28,436 nucleotides of DNA, from contig JAJOHG010000331.1 in assembly GCA_021029095.1 (NCBI GenBank), forward strand, positions 1 to 28,436, read 5' to 3'. This document shows positions 11,223 to 22,131 of this stretch, in pieces. The position numbers were made by a program, and so were the translations under genes. The notes under the pieces were generated by a model, which did no database searches, was not told where the DNA came from, and worked only from the letters and a program-made list of their open reading frames with translations. The DNA is from Phellopilus nigrolimitatus (taxonomy: Eukaryota; Basidiomycota; Agaricomycetes; Hymenochaetales; Hymenochaetaceae). The stretch's first letter is position 1. Each line of letters begins with the position of its first letter.

Positions 11223-11705
11223 TATCTGAAAGCCGTTGCCTTCGGTCTGAAGACCAGTGAATTGACACATTTTCGCGAGAAAGCAGACCCTAAGGCCGAA
11301 GAAGCGAGTTATCAGTGGATATTTCGTGAGACCGTCTACGAGTTGTGCGGAAAGATCGAAGCAAGATAACAGTATAGTCGTGGTATGGGCCAAAGTTCAG
11401 GATAATCAGCAGATCCTTAGCCGCAGAGGCTGTCGCTTATGTAACCGTGATTTGTCAACAACAGAGCTCAAAACGTGGTGGCCCTCGGCGACGGGTTTAA
11501 CTTCATCTGAAGAAAGCATCACTCCGTCAATTGAGTCGGTGTTTTTGGTATTCTCGCTCCTTAACAAGACAACAGTCTTTTGAAATGTCCTTACTGAAAC
11601 GGGATGACTGGTGATAGACGCCGAGATTGACTTGATGGTTAGCAGGGAAGCCTGATCTGAACAGCTAGAGCAACCGCTCGTCTTTTTTCTTGTCGTCGTG
11701 CCACG
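11223..11705. promoter_or_regulatory. Divergent promoter region, reductase / P450 B
   Basis: The reductase (minus, ATG at 11167) and P450 B (plus, ATG at 11706) are divided by only 538 bp. This stretch must therefore carry both promoters and probably allows co-regulation. No obvious palindromic operator was recognised. A minus-strand open frame across 11406-11942 overlaps the P450 B start and is not supported. Confidence 0.55.
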
Positions 11706-14130
11706 ATGATTCAACCTACGAGCTTGAAGTATTTCGGCTTGTCTGTAGGCACTGCTTTGGTGATGAAGGTGCTTGTGGGTGCTTTTCTCCGTCTCCGGCG
11801 AGGCTTCGCAAATCTCGGGTACGTGAGAAACCCCAGCTTGCGGCGATTTCAATTCAGTTCTGAAGCCCTTGATCATTCGTAATCTCAAACAGCACCTGTC
11901 CTGGAAGATATGCCCTCTGGATGCACCCGTTCCATACGACATCGCTTATGACTGCGTCATTTTTTCCGCCAAGAGGATGGCTAGCGCATTATGGTGGCAA
12001 GTTCTCCTGTGAGTCGGGCTTTCGTCGCGTTATTGCTGTTTTGTGTTCAATTTATTCGATATTTGACCTGCAAGTATACGCAAAGGAAGGGAGCACAATT
12101 CTCTCCGCGCTAATAGTTTGGGATGCAACCCCTATGTTTTGGCTCGCTGATGCTGAGGCCATCAAACTCGTCGCGTCTGACAGACACATTTTTAGGAAAG
12201 AAACCGAAGCGGTGAGTGAGATTTCCAATACTCGCCAACGTTTCATACATGTCATCGGTATTAGTTTTGCCCTTCAACAACGCGCTTCATGCACTTTTGA
12301 ATTATGTCCTGCCGAGTCTTGCGGATCACGGATCGGAAACCGCGCACGATTCGGCGTTCATGCAATCCGCCTGACTGATCATCTCTTCATTTCAAGTACA
12401 AAGTCCTTGAAATATACGGAAAAAACCTCGTCTCCACCGACGGCGACGAGTGGCGTCGGCATCTCGCCATCGCAGGACCCGCCTTCAACGAAGCGAACTA
12501 CGCGCTCAACTGGGCCGAAACTCTCCGCGCCGTTTGCGAGTGGTTCGATGAGCTGGATGACCATCCTGCGGTCGCGACTACGGGGACAAGGCTCGACGTC
12601 AACGCCGCGATGACCCAGGCGACGCTCCTCGTCATCTCCGCCGCCGGCTTCGGGATGCGCGCGCCCTGGTCCGCATTCTCAACTGGTTCGCCGTCGCACA
12701 GCCTCAACGACGGGTCGAGAGTCCTCCTCTTCCCCACCGCTCTCGCGCTTACGATCGAGAAGCTCTTCGTCAAGGTGCTCACCCCAAGCTTCGCGTACGT
12801 GCTGCCGATTCGCGTGCCCTGGCTCTCCGCGCAGCTCGACGCCGCGCGCAGGGCGTTCGCGAGCCTGCAGGTGCACATGCAAGCGCTAGTTTCTGAAGCG
12901 CGCAGCGGCGTGGAAGGGGAGGCCAATCTTCTGAGGAGGCTCGTAGAAGCGAACGATGCTAGTCAGGCACTGGGCGAGGCGGGAGGCAAAGGCACGCTGA
13001 CTGATGGCGAGTTGTTCAGTAACATCTTCGTATGTTTTTCTTTAGTTCCATGAACTTTCTATAAACTTATGGCGCATACAGACATTTTTGCTTGCGGGGC
13101 ATGGTACGAGTGGAATATGTGCTTCTTGTTCGAAGCTGACTAAAGTCAATCGCCAGAGACATCCGCACATACTCTGAGCTTTGCGATTATGCTTCTTGCA
13201 ATCTACCCCGACGTGCAGAAGAAACTCAGAGCGGAAGCTCTCCGCGTTTGGCCAACGCCTGATGACTTCGCCTCGTCGACAAACAAGAGAGATTTTGAGC
13301 AATTTGTGTGTTTCTGTTCGCTTCTCTTCTTGTTTCGTTGGTACGTTTCAACTTGACTGCTCGTTTCAACCAGGAATACGCGCTTGCAATCTTCCGGGAA
13401 ACGCTACGCTGCTTCCCATCCGAGCCACGCCTGAACAAGATCGTCGAGGCCGATACCGTCCTCACAGGGACGCGCTTTTCCTCTGTATCTTCTCCTTTGA
13501 CGCCGAAGGTTTCATACGACGGCGCGCTCACAAATGTGGAATTTACTCGCGATGACTCGAAAGACCAGAGATTCTCCGTGCACATTCAGAAGGGCAGTGC
13601 AATCATAATGGACATTTGGGTGAGTCATTGGTTTCAACAGCTTCCAGACAATATCCAAGAGCTCGATTCCTTTCTTAACTACAGGGAGTTCATATGAGTC
13701 GTGAATACTCCATCCATCTTCATCGCATACTAAACAAGTTAATTATGAAACAATTATGTGCAGCGCTGTACTGGGGCCCCGACGCGCATCTCTTCCGGCC
13801 AGAGCGCTTTATCGATACCGCAAACTACAAATGGCCCCGCGACGCCTGTGAGCCCCGTCACTCTGTACCTCTCTTTGCTTCCTAATTATTTTCGCTTCAG
13901 TCCTGCCATTCTCCGCCGGCGCGCGTCGATGTATCGGACAACGCTTCGCCACGACAGAGAGCGTCTGCCTCCTCGCCAGCATCGCGAGGCACTACGAGAT
14001 CCTCCTCCCAGACGGGCTACAAGCCAACACGTTGTCAGAGGCGGATAAGCGGTGCCTATTGAAGTGGACGACGGGCGTCACGATAACGCCGACAAACTCG
14101 TTCGTGAGGCTACGTAAGTACGCGGAGTAA
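11706..14130 (+). CDS. Cytochrome P450 monooxygenase B, 581 aa
   Basis: Ten exons: 11706-11818, 11893-12008, 12075-12211, 12397-13029, 13082-13103, 13157-13305, 13374-13619, 13685-13700, 13764-13847, 13901-14130. All phases close. An N-terminal hydrophobic helix (about 9-28, interrupted by Lys21) probably anchors it in the ER. The C-helix motif is DGDEWRRH and the I-helix is AGHETSA (338-344). The K-helix ExxR is E399-R402, PERF is at 490-493, and the heme loop is FSAGARRCIG with ligand Cys516. The 16-bp exon 13685-13700 restores the expected GVHMSP-LYWGPDAH sequence, so I consider it real despite its size. Exon 5 is only 22 bp. This P450 is clearly not a recent duplicate of P450 A: the motifs, exon structure and C-helix differ. 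It is divergently transcribed from the reductase and very likely acts in the same pathway as a second oxidation step. Exon 1 is the least certain part of the model. Confidence 0.88.
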
Positions 14131-14337
14131 GTCCGTGCTGCAGTGTCTATTTGTAGTCAGGCGTAGGGATCATGGTATCCGTCGGTTTCTCAGTGTACGT
14201 TTCTCGTGAGGGATGTCTCGCTTCACTTTGAGATATAATATTACTATCCAGCTATAACACTTTTGGGCTTTACAAACTCGGAGTCGTGAATACCGGACAA
14301 ATTCAGACCTCACTGGGTAACATCTTTATTGACCGTT

Positions 14338-15471
14338 TCACTCGCAAGCCAAATCTGAAGAACGTACCTCAATTTGAACTTTGCGCACAAATTCCATTAT
14401 CTTTCCCATCACTTCCTGCTCACTCTCGTAGAATGACGCGTGGCTGCCATCCTCTACCACATATACCTCCATCTCCTTGAAATAAGGCTTCATCTCTTCA
14501 ACGACTGCGTCGCCGTCCACCTGGCTATCCTTCGTTCCATTTAGGACTAGCAGCGGAAAGCCGTTCCTGCCCAACTCATGCAGCTTAGTAGGGTCTTGCG
14601 GGCGCGACAGCGCAAAGCTTCTGTGCGTCGGGAGTTGACACGCAGTCATGCCCAACCACAAGCAGCGTGTCTCCCACGGGACCGCGGAGGGTTTCAAAAA
14701 GAGCGAGTCGGCGAATGCATGCGCGGTTTTGACGTAGACGGTCGTGTCCTCTTTGTTGAGGAGGCCAGGGAGCATTCCCAGAATCAGGGGCGTACCGACA
14801 CGCTGCATGATTGGTCCGATGTATGGGAGCGCGGAGAGATAGACGGCCCCGGAGAGGGTGGAAGCGGGGAGGTGCGCGGCGATATCAGCGATGACGGTGC
14901 CTGCGTAACATGTTGCGAGCGTCAGCGTCCCATGATTTGCCGAGATTAAAGCAGTACAGACAGCCCAAGCTCCTGTATCGATTTTTGATGTTGAGGACCT
15001 GACAGCAAATGACTTAAGGAAGAAAATAAAACTGACCAGCCTACGACAACGGGCTTCCTCAGTCCGAATGCTTTCATTACTTCCGCAAAGTCGTCTGCGT
15101 AGAGCTTCGACGCGTATCCGTCAATGCTGTCTGGCTTTCCACTTTGCCCGTGTCCGCGCATATCGTATCGCACCTTATGATAGTCACAGACTCCATGTTC
15201 GATCTCCATCAAAATAAAAATTGCAAACTAGACTTACCAGGTAAAAGTCTCTGGTGTACTGCTCGTTGGCGAAGATATCGTTGAAGACGATTCCGCTCAC
15301 AGCCAAGCCGTGGATAAAAACTATACCTGGCTTGTCTGGGCTCCCAGCAGAGTCCGCATAGATAAGTAAACCGTCTGAGGATGTGATTAATTTCGAGTTC
15401 GTCGGGGACACCATCGCTCGCTTGTACGGGAGCAGCTCTCCGTCGCTCAGAGACAACATATATATACTCAT
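14338..15471 (-). CDS. Alpha/beta hydrolase, 314 aa
   Basis: Four exons on the minus strand: 15238-15471, 15037-15173, 14962-14972, 14338-14900. The oxyanion-hole motif FIHG, the strand motif YDMRGHGQSGKP, and the triad Ser125 (elbow GWSLGC), Asp252 (NGTKDSQVDG) and His281 (EDGSHASF) are all visible. The 11-bp exon 14962-14972 is needed to complete the GxSxG elbow; its donor GTCTGT is weak, so the local splice choice is less certain than the rest. The start could instead be the ATG at 15414 (MVSPTNSK, 295 aa), because TATATATA lies just upstream of it at 15457-15464. The family includes esterases, epoxide hydrolases and C-C hydrolases; the sequence alone does not separate these. It is soluble, with no signal peptide. 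It converges with P450 B across only 207 bp and is a plausible tailoring enzyme of the cluster. Confidence 0.85.
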
Positions 15472-15494
15472 GTTTTGCTTCGGCGTAGCCCATC

Positions 15495-15517
15495 AGAAAT
15501 TAGCAATACTAATTTCT
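15495..15517. repeat. Inverted repeat upstream of the hydrolase
   Basis: AGAAATTAG, five bases, then the exact reverse complement CTAATTTCT. It begins about 24 nt upstream of the outer hydrolase ATG. Position and symmetry would suit a dimeric regulator or a leader hairpin, but at 9 bp in AT-rich DNA chance is possible. Confidence 0.5.
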
Positions 15518-16516
15518 AAGTCCTTGATTAAACATTGATATACTTGACACGAGGACGGGGTACCGGGCTTCGACGGTCTGTTTTCTCATTCGTATCAGAT
15601 TCTGTAGTTTGTAAGCTTCTGGAAAGGCATTAATAAAGACATGAGCTCAGCAATAAGTAAGTAAACATCTATCTGACAAATTGACATCTCCGAGGAAAAG
15701 AACCCGGAGTTTTTGTTGCGTTGTATGTGTTCCAGGACTAAAGCAAGTCTGGAAATAAAGGTAAAAGCACATGAGCACTGATAGTAATCAAGGAGACGAC
15801 CTTACCACTAAATCATGAGCCATCTTTCCAAGCTTCTTCTATCTGAGAACGCAGCCAGAACCCATGTCTTCATCTCTACGATAGTGTTTACCAAGTCAAA
15901 CAGTTGCTACATTAGATCTAGACCGAACAAGCGCTGGAGATATATGCATTTAAACAGCTATCAAGCATTAAATGAGCTGATTTCGGATAGTTTTTGCTTT
16001 TTGCTTTGACTCTCGCGATATTGAAATTCGAGTCGAAATATCATGGAGCGAGAATGGCGTGGCTGCCGGCAAAACAAAATGATGCCGGACAACCCTATAC
16101 GTATCATCAGCTGACTCATCGTCCGGAAGCATTTTTTCATCGCCAAGTTTGCTGTCCGATTGCCACCGATGTTGAAGAAAACCAGTGGTTGATCGCATGC
16201 AAATTAACCTGACGCTTCGACATAATACGATCGATGTTACTTACAAGTAAATGTACATATGGTTTTCGCACACCTGGCAGGCTGATCTGATGAACAAGCT
16301 CCTGAAAATATAGATGGGCGCACGGAGATCGAACTACACGCTTGTCCTGAGGAGCTCCGAGTCGCAATGAGTTTAACTGGATAAAAGTAAAGGTGATGCA
16401 AATACTTAGCGCGAGACGTCTTTCACGTGAGCCGATCTGAGCGGAGGCTAAGCGAGTCGGCGCCGAGCGCAACTGCGGTTAGCATCCAGTGCTCGCCTAA
16501 TTATACTCAGCGACGC
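15518..16516. other. Divergent intergenic region, hydrolase / CaaX protein 1
   Basis: About 1 kb marks the border between the biosynthetic genes and the CaaX/SET region. I see only short open frames and no recognisable domain. Confidence 0.45.
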
Positions 16517-16524
16517 TATATATA
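16517..16524 (+). promoter_or_regulatory. TATA box candidate of CaaX protein 1
   Basis: TATATATA about 29 nt before the ATG at 16553, followed by CGACTCC. It implies a very short leader. Confidence 0.5.
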
Positions 16525-16552
16525 CGACTCCTAGACCTTTGCGCTTTCAAGC

Positions 16553-17926
16553 ATGTCCACGTCTGCCTCTCACAAGACAGGCGGTCTCGACGCTGAACGT
16601 GATGAACATCTCCTTTCTGCTTCTGCTAGCCCGAAAACCCCGACACTCAACGAGGACAGTCAACAAGAGATCGCCGTCCATCCAGAAAACTTCTTGCAAC
16701 CTGAAGACGCCGAGGATGCTGCGGAAGTACGGTCTGAATTGCAGATTGTACCACTAGAAAAGGCTTCGGAGATTTCTGGGAGCTCTTCCGCGGAAGTAAC
16801 CATATTTAACTCGGGGCCACCACCGCTCCATGATCATCACACCAGCGATGCACTGGAATCGGAAAGCGCGCAGATAGCTCTGATCATAGAAGCGAAAAAG
16901 GCGGAAGATATAGACGCAATGACACAGACGTCGGTGAAGGTGCATCAGGGTGGCGAGGCTGGCACCGGGGTGCAGACGGACATACTGGAGCGGTGCGAGG
17001 TGAGATTTTCCTCTTGCTGATAATTTACCCTTGTGCTGCGGAAACGCTGGACTGAAGTCTGTCCATGTGCCTCCTGTCGTTGTGCTGGATATCTAATATT
17101 CTGATTCTCGGTGTTGCTTGTCTTACTGAATCCCGTCTCGCAGGATCCAGCTCATTCCCTGAGACATACCTTCGATTCTCCTCCGCAAACCTTTCAGTCA
17201 TTCCCTCCACAACAGTCTTCGGAAGAGGTACAGAGCTCGCGTGGCTCCTCACTTGACGGCGTCTCTGTCCCTTCAGCCTCTGCAAACGACGATGCCCAGT
17301 CTCAGCCGAATACGCAGCCAGTTGATTTGCCAATACCTAGTCTGTCGATATCATCAACTCCTAGTCAACAGAATGACACTCTTCCGTCACCATTCCCATC
17401 TGAAAGTTTGCCTCACCCCTCGCACCCGATCCCGCCCTCCATATTTCCCACCACGATCACTCCTCCCGAAAATGCGGACGCGAATCTAAGTGCTAGCAAC
17501 GACGGGTCCACTGCCACTCCCATTCCATCTCCGCTTACCGACCAGAGGCGAAACTCAACTCTGCTCGCTCCCACACGGTTTCCTGAGCGCAAACGCTACT
17601 CCCTTGTCGACACTGGGCCTATTGTAATCTCAGATGGTGGGAGTTCAAATGGAGATGCAAGGCGGCGCACGCTTTCATGTACGCCACCTTTGCGCCGCGC
17701 GTCTCCCGTGGGCATGGGGTCTACTGCGCTTCCTGTGAGAGAGAATAAGGGTGAAGGGAGAGAGATGCGGAGAAGCTCGGGCGGAGATGCGGGCACGGTC
17801 ACACCGAGTTACGCGACGTTCGCGGAAATGGGTATCGAGGGTCGAGGGGTGTCGCCTCCAAAGAAAATGAAGGAGAAAAAGAAATCGGAAGATGAGAAAA
17901 AATCGAGGGAGTGCATTATTATGTGA
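16553..17926 (+). CDS. CaaX protein 1: disordered, predicted farnesylated, 409 aa
   Basis: Exons 16553-16999 and 17144-17926 around a phase-0 intron of 144 bp (GTGAGA...CAG). The protein is rich in Ser, Pro, Thr, Gln, Glu and Asp and should be mostly disordered. The C-terminal third carries four boxes shared with the proteins at 20925 and 23096. They are FPERKRYSLVDTGP (295-308), TPPLRR (329-334), YATFAEMGIEG (372-382), and a lysine-rich tract (389-403) ending in SRECIIM. The final CIIM is a canonical CaaX box; a terminal Met favours farnesyltransferase. A polybasic stretch before CaaX is the K-Ras-like arrangement for plasma-membrane attachment. KRYSL fits the PKA-type consensus (two basic residues, X, Ser, hydrophobic). 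I do not recognise the family and no enzymatic domain is visible. Inference: a membrane-tethered scaffold or signalling adaptor. Confidence 0.78.
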
Positions 17927-18747
17927 TGGTTTCGCGGAGTAAAGGGCAACCTTCGCATAGTACCTGGTTCGTCGCTCCTTCCTCTTTCTTGTCTTGTCTG
18001 GGACGCACGAACTGTATTCGTTCTCCCTCCATAACCAGTAAATTGCATCCTTGGATCTATCTCCACAATGGCTTCGTCGCTTATTGAATTCATTCACGGA
18101 TAAACTCGCATACGTTCATCACCTCATGGATTTCATCATAGACTCGCGTTCTTCGCCCAACTGATCTTGGAGACAACAAGGACTTCACATGTTTTCTTTC
18201 CAACGCGTAATCCTAACTCCCAAAGGACCTTTTCAATATTCCATATGTCGTAGTATATCTCTTTACTTTGTGCTTTGCGTACTGATCGCTTTGTCCTTAA
18301 ATATTGTACGCCTACTGCACTTATAATCCTTTGAAAGTCACATGTATTTTGAAATAATATGTTTTGACGTTATTCATCATTTGTATTCTATACGACGGGC
18401 ACATTGTGCTATTCCTTTTCTCCTTTCGACAACTGCGAGGCTTCGCACAATTGCCTACTTATCCAGAACGTAAACGCTGTAAAGTTTCAAGGATGTACTG
18501 GACGAAAGAAGTTGAATGACGTAAGCAGTTATATAACTCGCAGCGCGTCGCGACACAGAGCCTCTGCATCGATTTTATCCAACCAAATACCGAATCAAGA
18601 ACAACGGCTTTCATTTATGCACATGAACTTTGAGAACAGCGCTTCAACCTCGGGAAAAAATGTGCCTTCGTTCTTATTTAGTCGTTGTCCTTTCTTCTCT
18701 GGGTTTGAAGACTAAGGCCTCATGGCCACAGTGCTGCTTCCTTCCAC
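17927..18747. other. Intergenic between CaaX protein 1 and SET protein 1
   Basis: AT-rich, about 0.8 kb: the 3' region of CaaX protein 1 and the promoter of SET protein 1. The open frame at 18404-18715 lacks a credible start or motif and is not called. Confidence 0.45.
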
Positions 18748-18754
18748 TATATAA
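18748..18754 (+). promoter_or_regulatory. TATA box candidate of SET protein 1
   Basis: TATATAA in the context CACTATATAACCAG, about 225 nt upstream of the ATG. A probable 5'-UTR intron at 18912-18971 (GTATGC...CAACAG, 60 bp) lies between, ending 7 nt before the start codon. Confidence 0.5.
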
Positions 18755-18978
18755 CCAGTGCTCACAGTGCTCGTACCACCCAGCTCTCGTATAGTCAAGC
18801 GTCACGACTGCCAGGCCTACTCTTTGCTCATCAATCTTTCCGCGAAGGAGACTTCCTGAGCGCTCAACTATCTATCTCGTCCGAAGTTATCCTCAGAACC
18901 CTTATCACTGGGTATGCTGGATGTTTTGTCTTTATAGGCACTCCTACACGATCTAATAACTGATTCAACAGACTCACC

Positions 18979-20296
18979 ATGTCCAAAAGCACCAGCGCGA
19001 TTGAAAGGAACAAAGGACTGCAAGGCTCGATCTCACCTCCAACTCTGGTCGACGGCAAGATCGTGCAGTTCTTTACCTTCTCCGTACCGCAAGAGCTCCA
19101 AATTTTGCCTCTCTCCACGTACGAGGAAGTCGAAAAGAAAACGCCCAGCGAAGAGGAATTCATGAAAAAGTACCGGAAGGCAGGATCTCCCGGGATCGTT
19201 GGCCGAGCCTGCAGGACGCCGGACTGTAAGCGCACGGTCGGCATTTGGTCGTGTTATGGGGACCTGGACAAAGCGTACCCGCCGGAGAATGGCTGGCCGC
19301 TCCCGGTCACGCCACTCCCGCGCCCGTATACCATCAAGCCCACCGACAGCAGGGGCCTTGGGATGTTTGCTGTGCGCAACATTGCACTCGGGGAGACAAT
19401 CGTCATCGAACGTCCAGTGCTCCTTCAACCACAGATTAATGTTTGCCAGAATTGGGAGAAGCTCGAAGAGGACCTTGAACTTATGATCAAGTATTTGGAG
19501 CCGAAGGACCGCAAAAAGCTGCTGGCATTGCACAACTGCAAGCCTCCGTCCGAATGTCGTCCCATCGCAGGGATCCTTCGCACGAACGCAATCCTCTGTT
19601 ATTTTTCCAAATCGAAGTTCTGTCCAGATTATGCTGGAGTTTGCTTGGACACTTCGCGTGTCAATCACAGGTAGATGTTCCCGCAGTCTCGTGCTTACTC
19701 CGATTCTTACGCGGTTCTTATCCAGCTGCATTCCAAACTCTGTAACCTCCTTTGACGACAAGACTCTCTTCGTCGAGCTCCGCGCGACACGCGATATCTC
19801 CGTGGGAGAAGAGATTACAATCACCTACGTTCCTGAGCTTGGCTCTCGCGCGGATCGACAGAAAGAACTCCAGTCAAAGTACTACTTCACCTGCACGTGC
19901 GAGCGCTGCACCGCCCCCGGTGTTGAGGCAAGCGACGAGCGACGGGACTTCGTGCGGAACGCGGCACCCTTCGCATACCCGACATGGCTCATGTTCTCCG
20001 ACAGCAACGACGCGAACATGACGAAGCACTGGATTTCAAGTATGCATACACTGCTAGATGCCGCCGAGGCTGAAGGCCTGCACGAAGCACGCTGCGTGCC
20101 CGTGCGCTGGCTTGCGTGCACGTACGCAGCGCTTGGCGACGTGGAGAACTTCAAGAAGTGGGCGTCGGAGACCGTACGTACGGTGCGTGTGCTGAACAAC
20201 TATACAACAGGCTTCTTTGGCTCGAAAGATTGGGAGAAATGGTTGGACGAGCCTACGTCGATGCCTTTCTGGGGGGAGAAACGACCTTCCCAGTGA
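18979..20296 (+). CDS. SET-domain protein 1, 420 aa
   Basis: Exons 18979-19670 and 19726-20296. The 55-bp intron splits the Ser codon of the invariant NHSC motif. Domain order: a low-complexity N-terminus, a short Cys-containing segment (about 78-92), then the SET domain. The SET domain has SRGLGMFA (124-131, SAM-binding), VNHSCIPN (228-235) and GEEITITY (258-265), followed by post-SET CTCERC (287-292). A helical C-terminal region follows (LACTYAALGDVENFKKW). No MYND zinc finger is present. All motifs needed for a SAM-dependent lysine methyltransferase are there, so it is probably active; the target could be histone or non-histone and is not visible. It is a paralogue of the protein at 25386, with the intron at exactly the same codon. 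It lies directly downstream of CaaX protein 1 on the same strand. Confidence 0.88.
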
Positions 20297-20924
20297 ATCT
20301 GTTTCTATTGTGGATAGCGTTTCTTGACGGTGCCAAATTGTTCTATTGCTCTACTCTTTTCATATGTGGCTGTACCAAGTCGTCTCGTTGTCTGTCTCTT
20401 TTACTCCGACCTTTTCCTCGTTAAAAACAAAACAAAACAACCACAAGTACGTAGCCACGTAGCGCATCTCCAGTAGATGAATGATGAATGTTGCGATTGA
20501 GTTTGTAGTGCGCACTGTTTCTTATTATGATGTCTCTCGGCGCAGGGATTCATCGTGGCAACATTATTTGGTGAGCCTTAGAGTGTGCCGATGTTCGAGC
20601 ATCTTCTCTCGACCTCGGAGAATGAGTGAAGGCTCTTTGCGAAGCAGAGTTCGGAGTGCTGTTTAGACACCGAGAGTTGTAGCTTGGCTTTTCGTTGACA
20701 GGACCAACTTTGTTTTTTGTAATAGCTGAAGTGAAATACCAGTTGCTGTTTGTCTGTTTCTTGCAAATTACATCGTGGAGTACTAATAGTTGACGGTTCA
20801 AATGTCATGAAATAAAAAATAAAACTCCTGAAAGTGAAACCGTGAGATCAGAATGAAGAGGAGCTACAACTAACCAAGACGAACCTTTTCTTTGTCACCC
20901 TTGTTCCTCGCCAAAACAGCCTCG
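20297..20924. other. Intergenic between convergent SET protein 1 and CaaX protein 2
   Basis: Shared 3' region. No gene or repeat of note; only an A-rich tract at about 20422-20440. Confidence 0.45.
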
Positions 20925-22052
20925 TCACATGATAACACATTCCCTTGACCTAGACTTCCCTTCCGCCAGCAGCTTCTTCGCTCTCCCGCTTTTCCCCATT
21001 ATGCAACCCTGGATGTCCATTTCTGCAAATGCCGTGTAGTGCGATGCCGTTGCCGGAGAGCTCGAGTCCGACCTCGATTCCCCTGTCGAATTCCGGCTCG
21101 ACTCACCGCTAGACTTCGCAGAAGAAGGCCAAGCAATCGAATCCAAGCGTTCAGAGCGTCGCAGCGGCGGCCTGAGTTCTCGTATAGACTTAATTGAATT
21201 CACGCGCCTGCGCGCCTTACGCGGATACTCGATGGGATCAACCGGACCGAGGTCGACAAGCGAGTAGCGTTTCTTCTCTGGGAACTGTACAGGTGAGAAA
21301 CTGGTCGTGACCGGAGAGGAGGAGGTCGTGAGGCGCCTTCGGACGAGGATCCGAGAGGGTTCGAGGACGCCGCCCGCATTTAAACCCGAAGAGCCGTGAT
21401 TTGAAGAAATGGACGATGACGGTGACGTTAGATGCGGACTGACAGGCCGGTTAATCACCGTTTGTAACTGTGGATTTTGGGACTGCGCGCTGGCGTCCAC
21501 CTCTGCGTACTCTTGTCTGAGAAGACGCGCTTGATATTGATTCTGTTGGCTAATGCTAAGTGATTGCAAAACCGAGGAGGACGTTAAGCTCACCTCTTCA
21601 TAACTTGTGTCTGTACGGAGGACATTTTCCTGTGCACCAATGTCTGACCCGGACTCGTCATGATCTTCTGTTTCCGTTTCTTCCTCCAATGATTCTTTCG
21701 CCCATGTATTTGAATTGGCAATTTTTGGACGAATCCTGATAGAGAATACATCGTCGGTGAGTGGCGGCGTATGGCATGAACGCCGCGGCGGCCGCGGAGG
21801 CGGTGTGGCGAACTCTATGACACCATGAAGACTCTTCACATTTTCTAACACGTTCCTTCGGGTCGCCTCAAACGTAGATGCAGCTTCGAGAGGGAAAGCG
21901 TGTAGTTCTATCCGTGTGTCACCTGTATCTTGAGGAGAGGCTGCAAAGTCGTCGCCTTCAAAGTCTGAATGGAAGCCTGTCGAGAGACCCGGAGAAGCCA
22001 AAGCAGATATGTCGCTCTCGACGGCGAGTGAGGCGGCGGACTGAGAGGCCAT
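20925..22052 (-). CDS. CaaX protein 2: disordered, predicted farnesylated, 358 aa
   Basis: Exons 21594-22052 and 20925-21542. The intron 21543-21593 (51 bp, GTGAGC...ACAG, phase 0) sits where the paralogues also have a phase-0 intron. The open frame continues through it, so an unspliced 375-aa form is possible. The frame is also open upstream to about 22149, but without an ATG, so I start at MASQSAASLAVESD. The composition is Ser/Pro/Glu-rich and disordered. Shared boxes: FPEKKRYSLVDLGP (240-253), RPPLRR (277-282), YTAFAEMDIQG (322-332), GKSGRAKKL, and terminal SRECVIM with CaaX Cys355. Predicted to be farnesylated, clipped and carboxymethylated, hence membrane-attached. It is closest to the neighbour at 23096, with which it shares the GK(S/N)G(R/K)xKKL tail, which suggests a tandem duplication. 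Function unknown. Confidence 0.75.
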   Translation of the reverse strand: MASQSAASLAVESDISALASPGLSTGFHSDFEGDDFAASPQDTGDTRIELHAFPLEAASTFEATRRNVLENVKSLHGVIEFATPPPRPPRRSCHTPPLTDDVFSIRIRPKIANSNTWAKESLEEETETEDHDESGSDIGAQENVLRTDTSYEEVSLTSSSVLQSLSISQQNQYQARLLRQEYAEVDASAQSQNPQLQTVINRPVSPHLTSPSSSISSNHGSSGLNAGGVLEPSRILVRRRLTTSSSPVTTSFSPVQFPEKKRYSLVDLGPVDPIEYPRKARRRVNSIKSIRELRPPLRRSERLDSIAWPSSAKSSGESSRNSTGESRSDSSSPATASHYTAFAEMDIQGCIMGKSGRAKKLLAEGKSRSRECVIM

Positions 22053-22109
22053 GATAAAAGTGGAGGTCTCGAAGGCGGTCGTGTCAGGATCCAAATCTGA
22101 GATGGCCTC

Positions 22110-22131
22110 CGAGTACGCCCCGTATGTATAC
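22110..22131 (-). promoter_or_regulatory. TATA-containing box shared with CaaX protein 3
   Basis: On the minus strand the 22-bp box begins GTATACATACGGGG and ends ACTCG. It matches the box at 24497-24518 in 18 of 22 positions. It lies 58-79 nt upstream of the CaaX protein 2 ATG, a suitable place for a core promoter. Confidence 0.5.

Noticed and set aside
11406..11942. 178-codon open frame on the minus strand
   Set aside because: It overlaps exons 1 and 2 of P450 B, whose frame is supported by P450 motifs and splice phase, and it has no recognisable motif.
19033..19824. 263-codon open frame antisense to SET protein 1
   Set aside because: The plus strand carries the SET motifs and a correct intron; the antisense frame is a by-product of GC-biased codon use.
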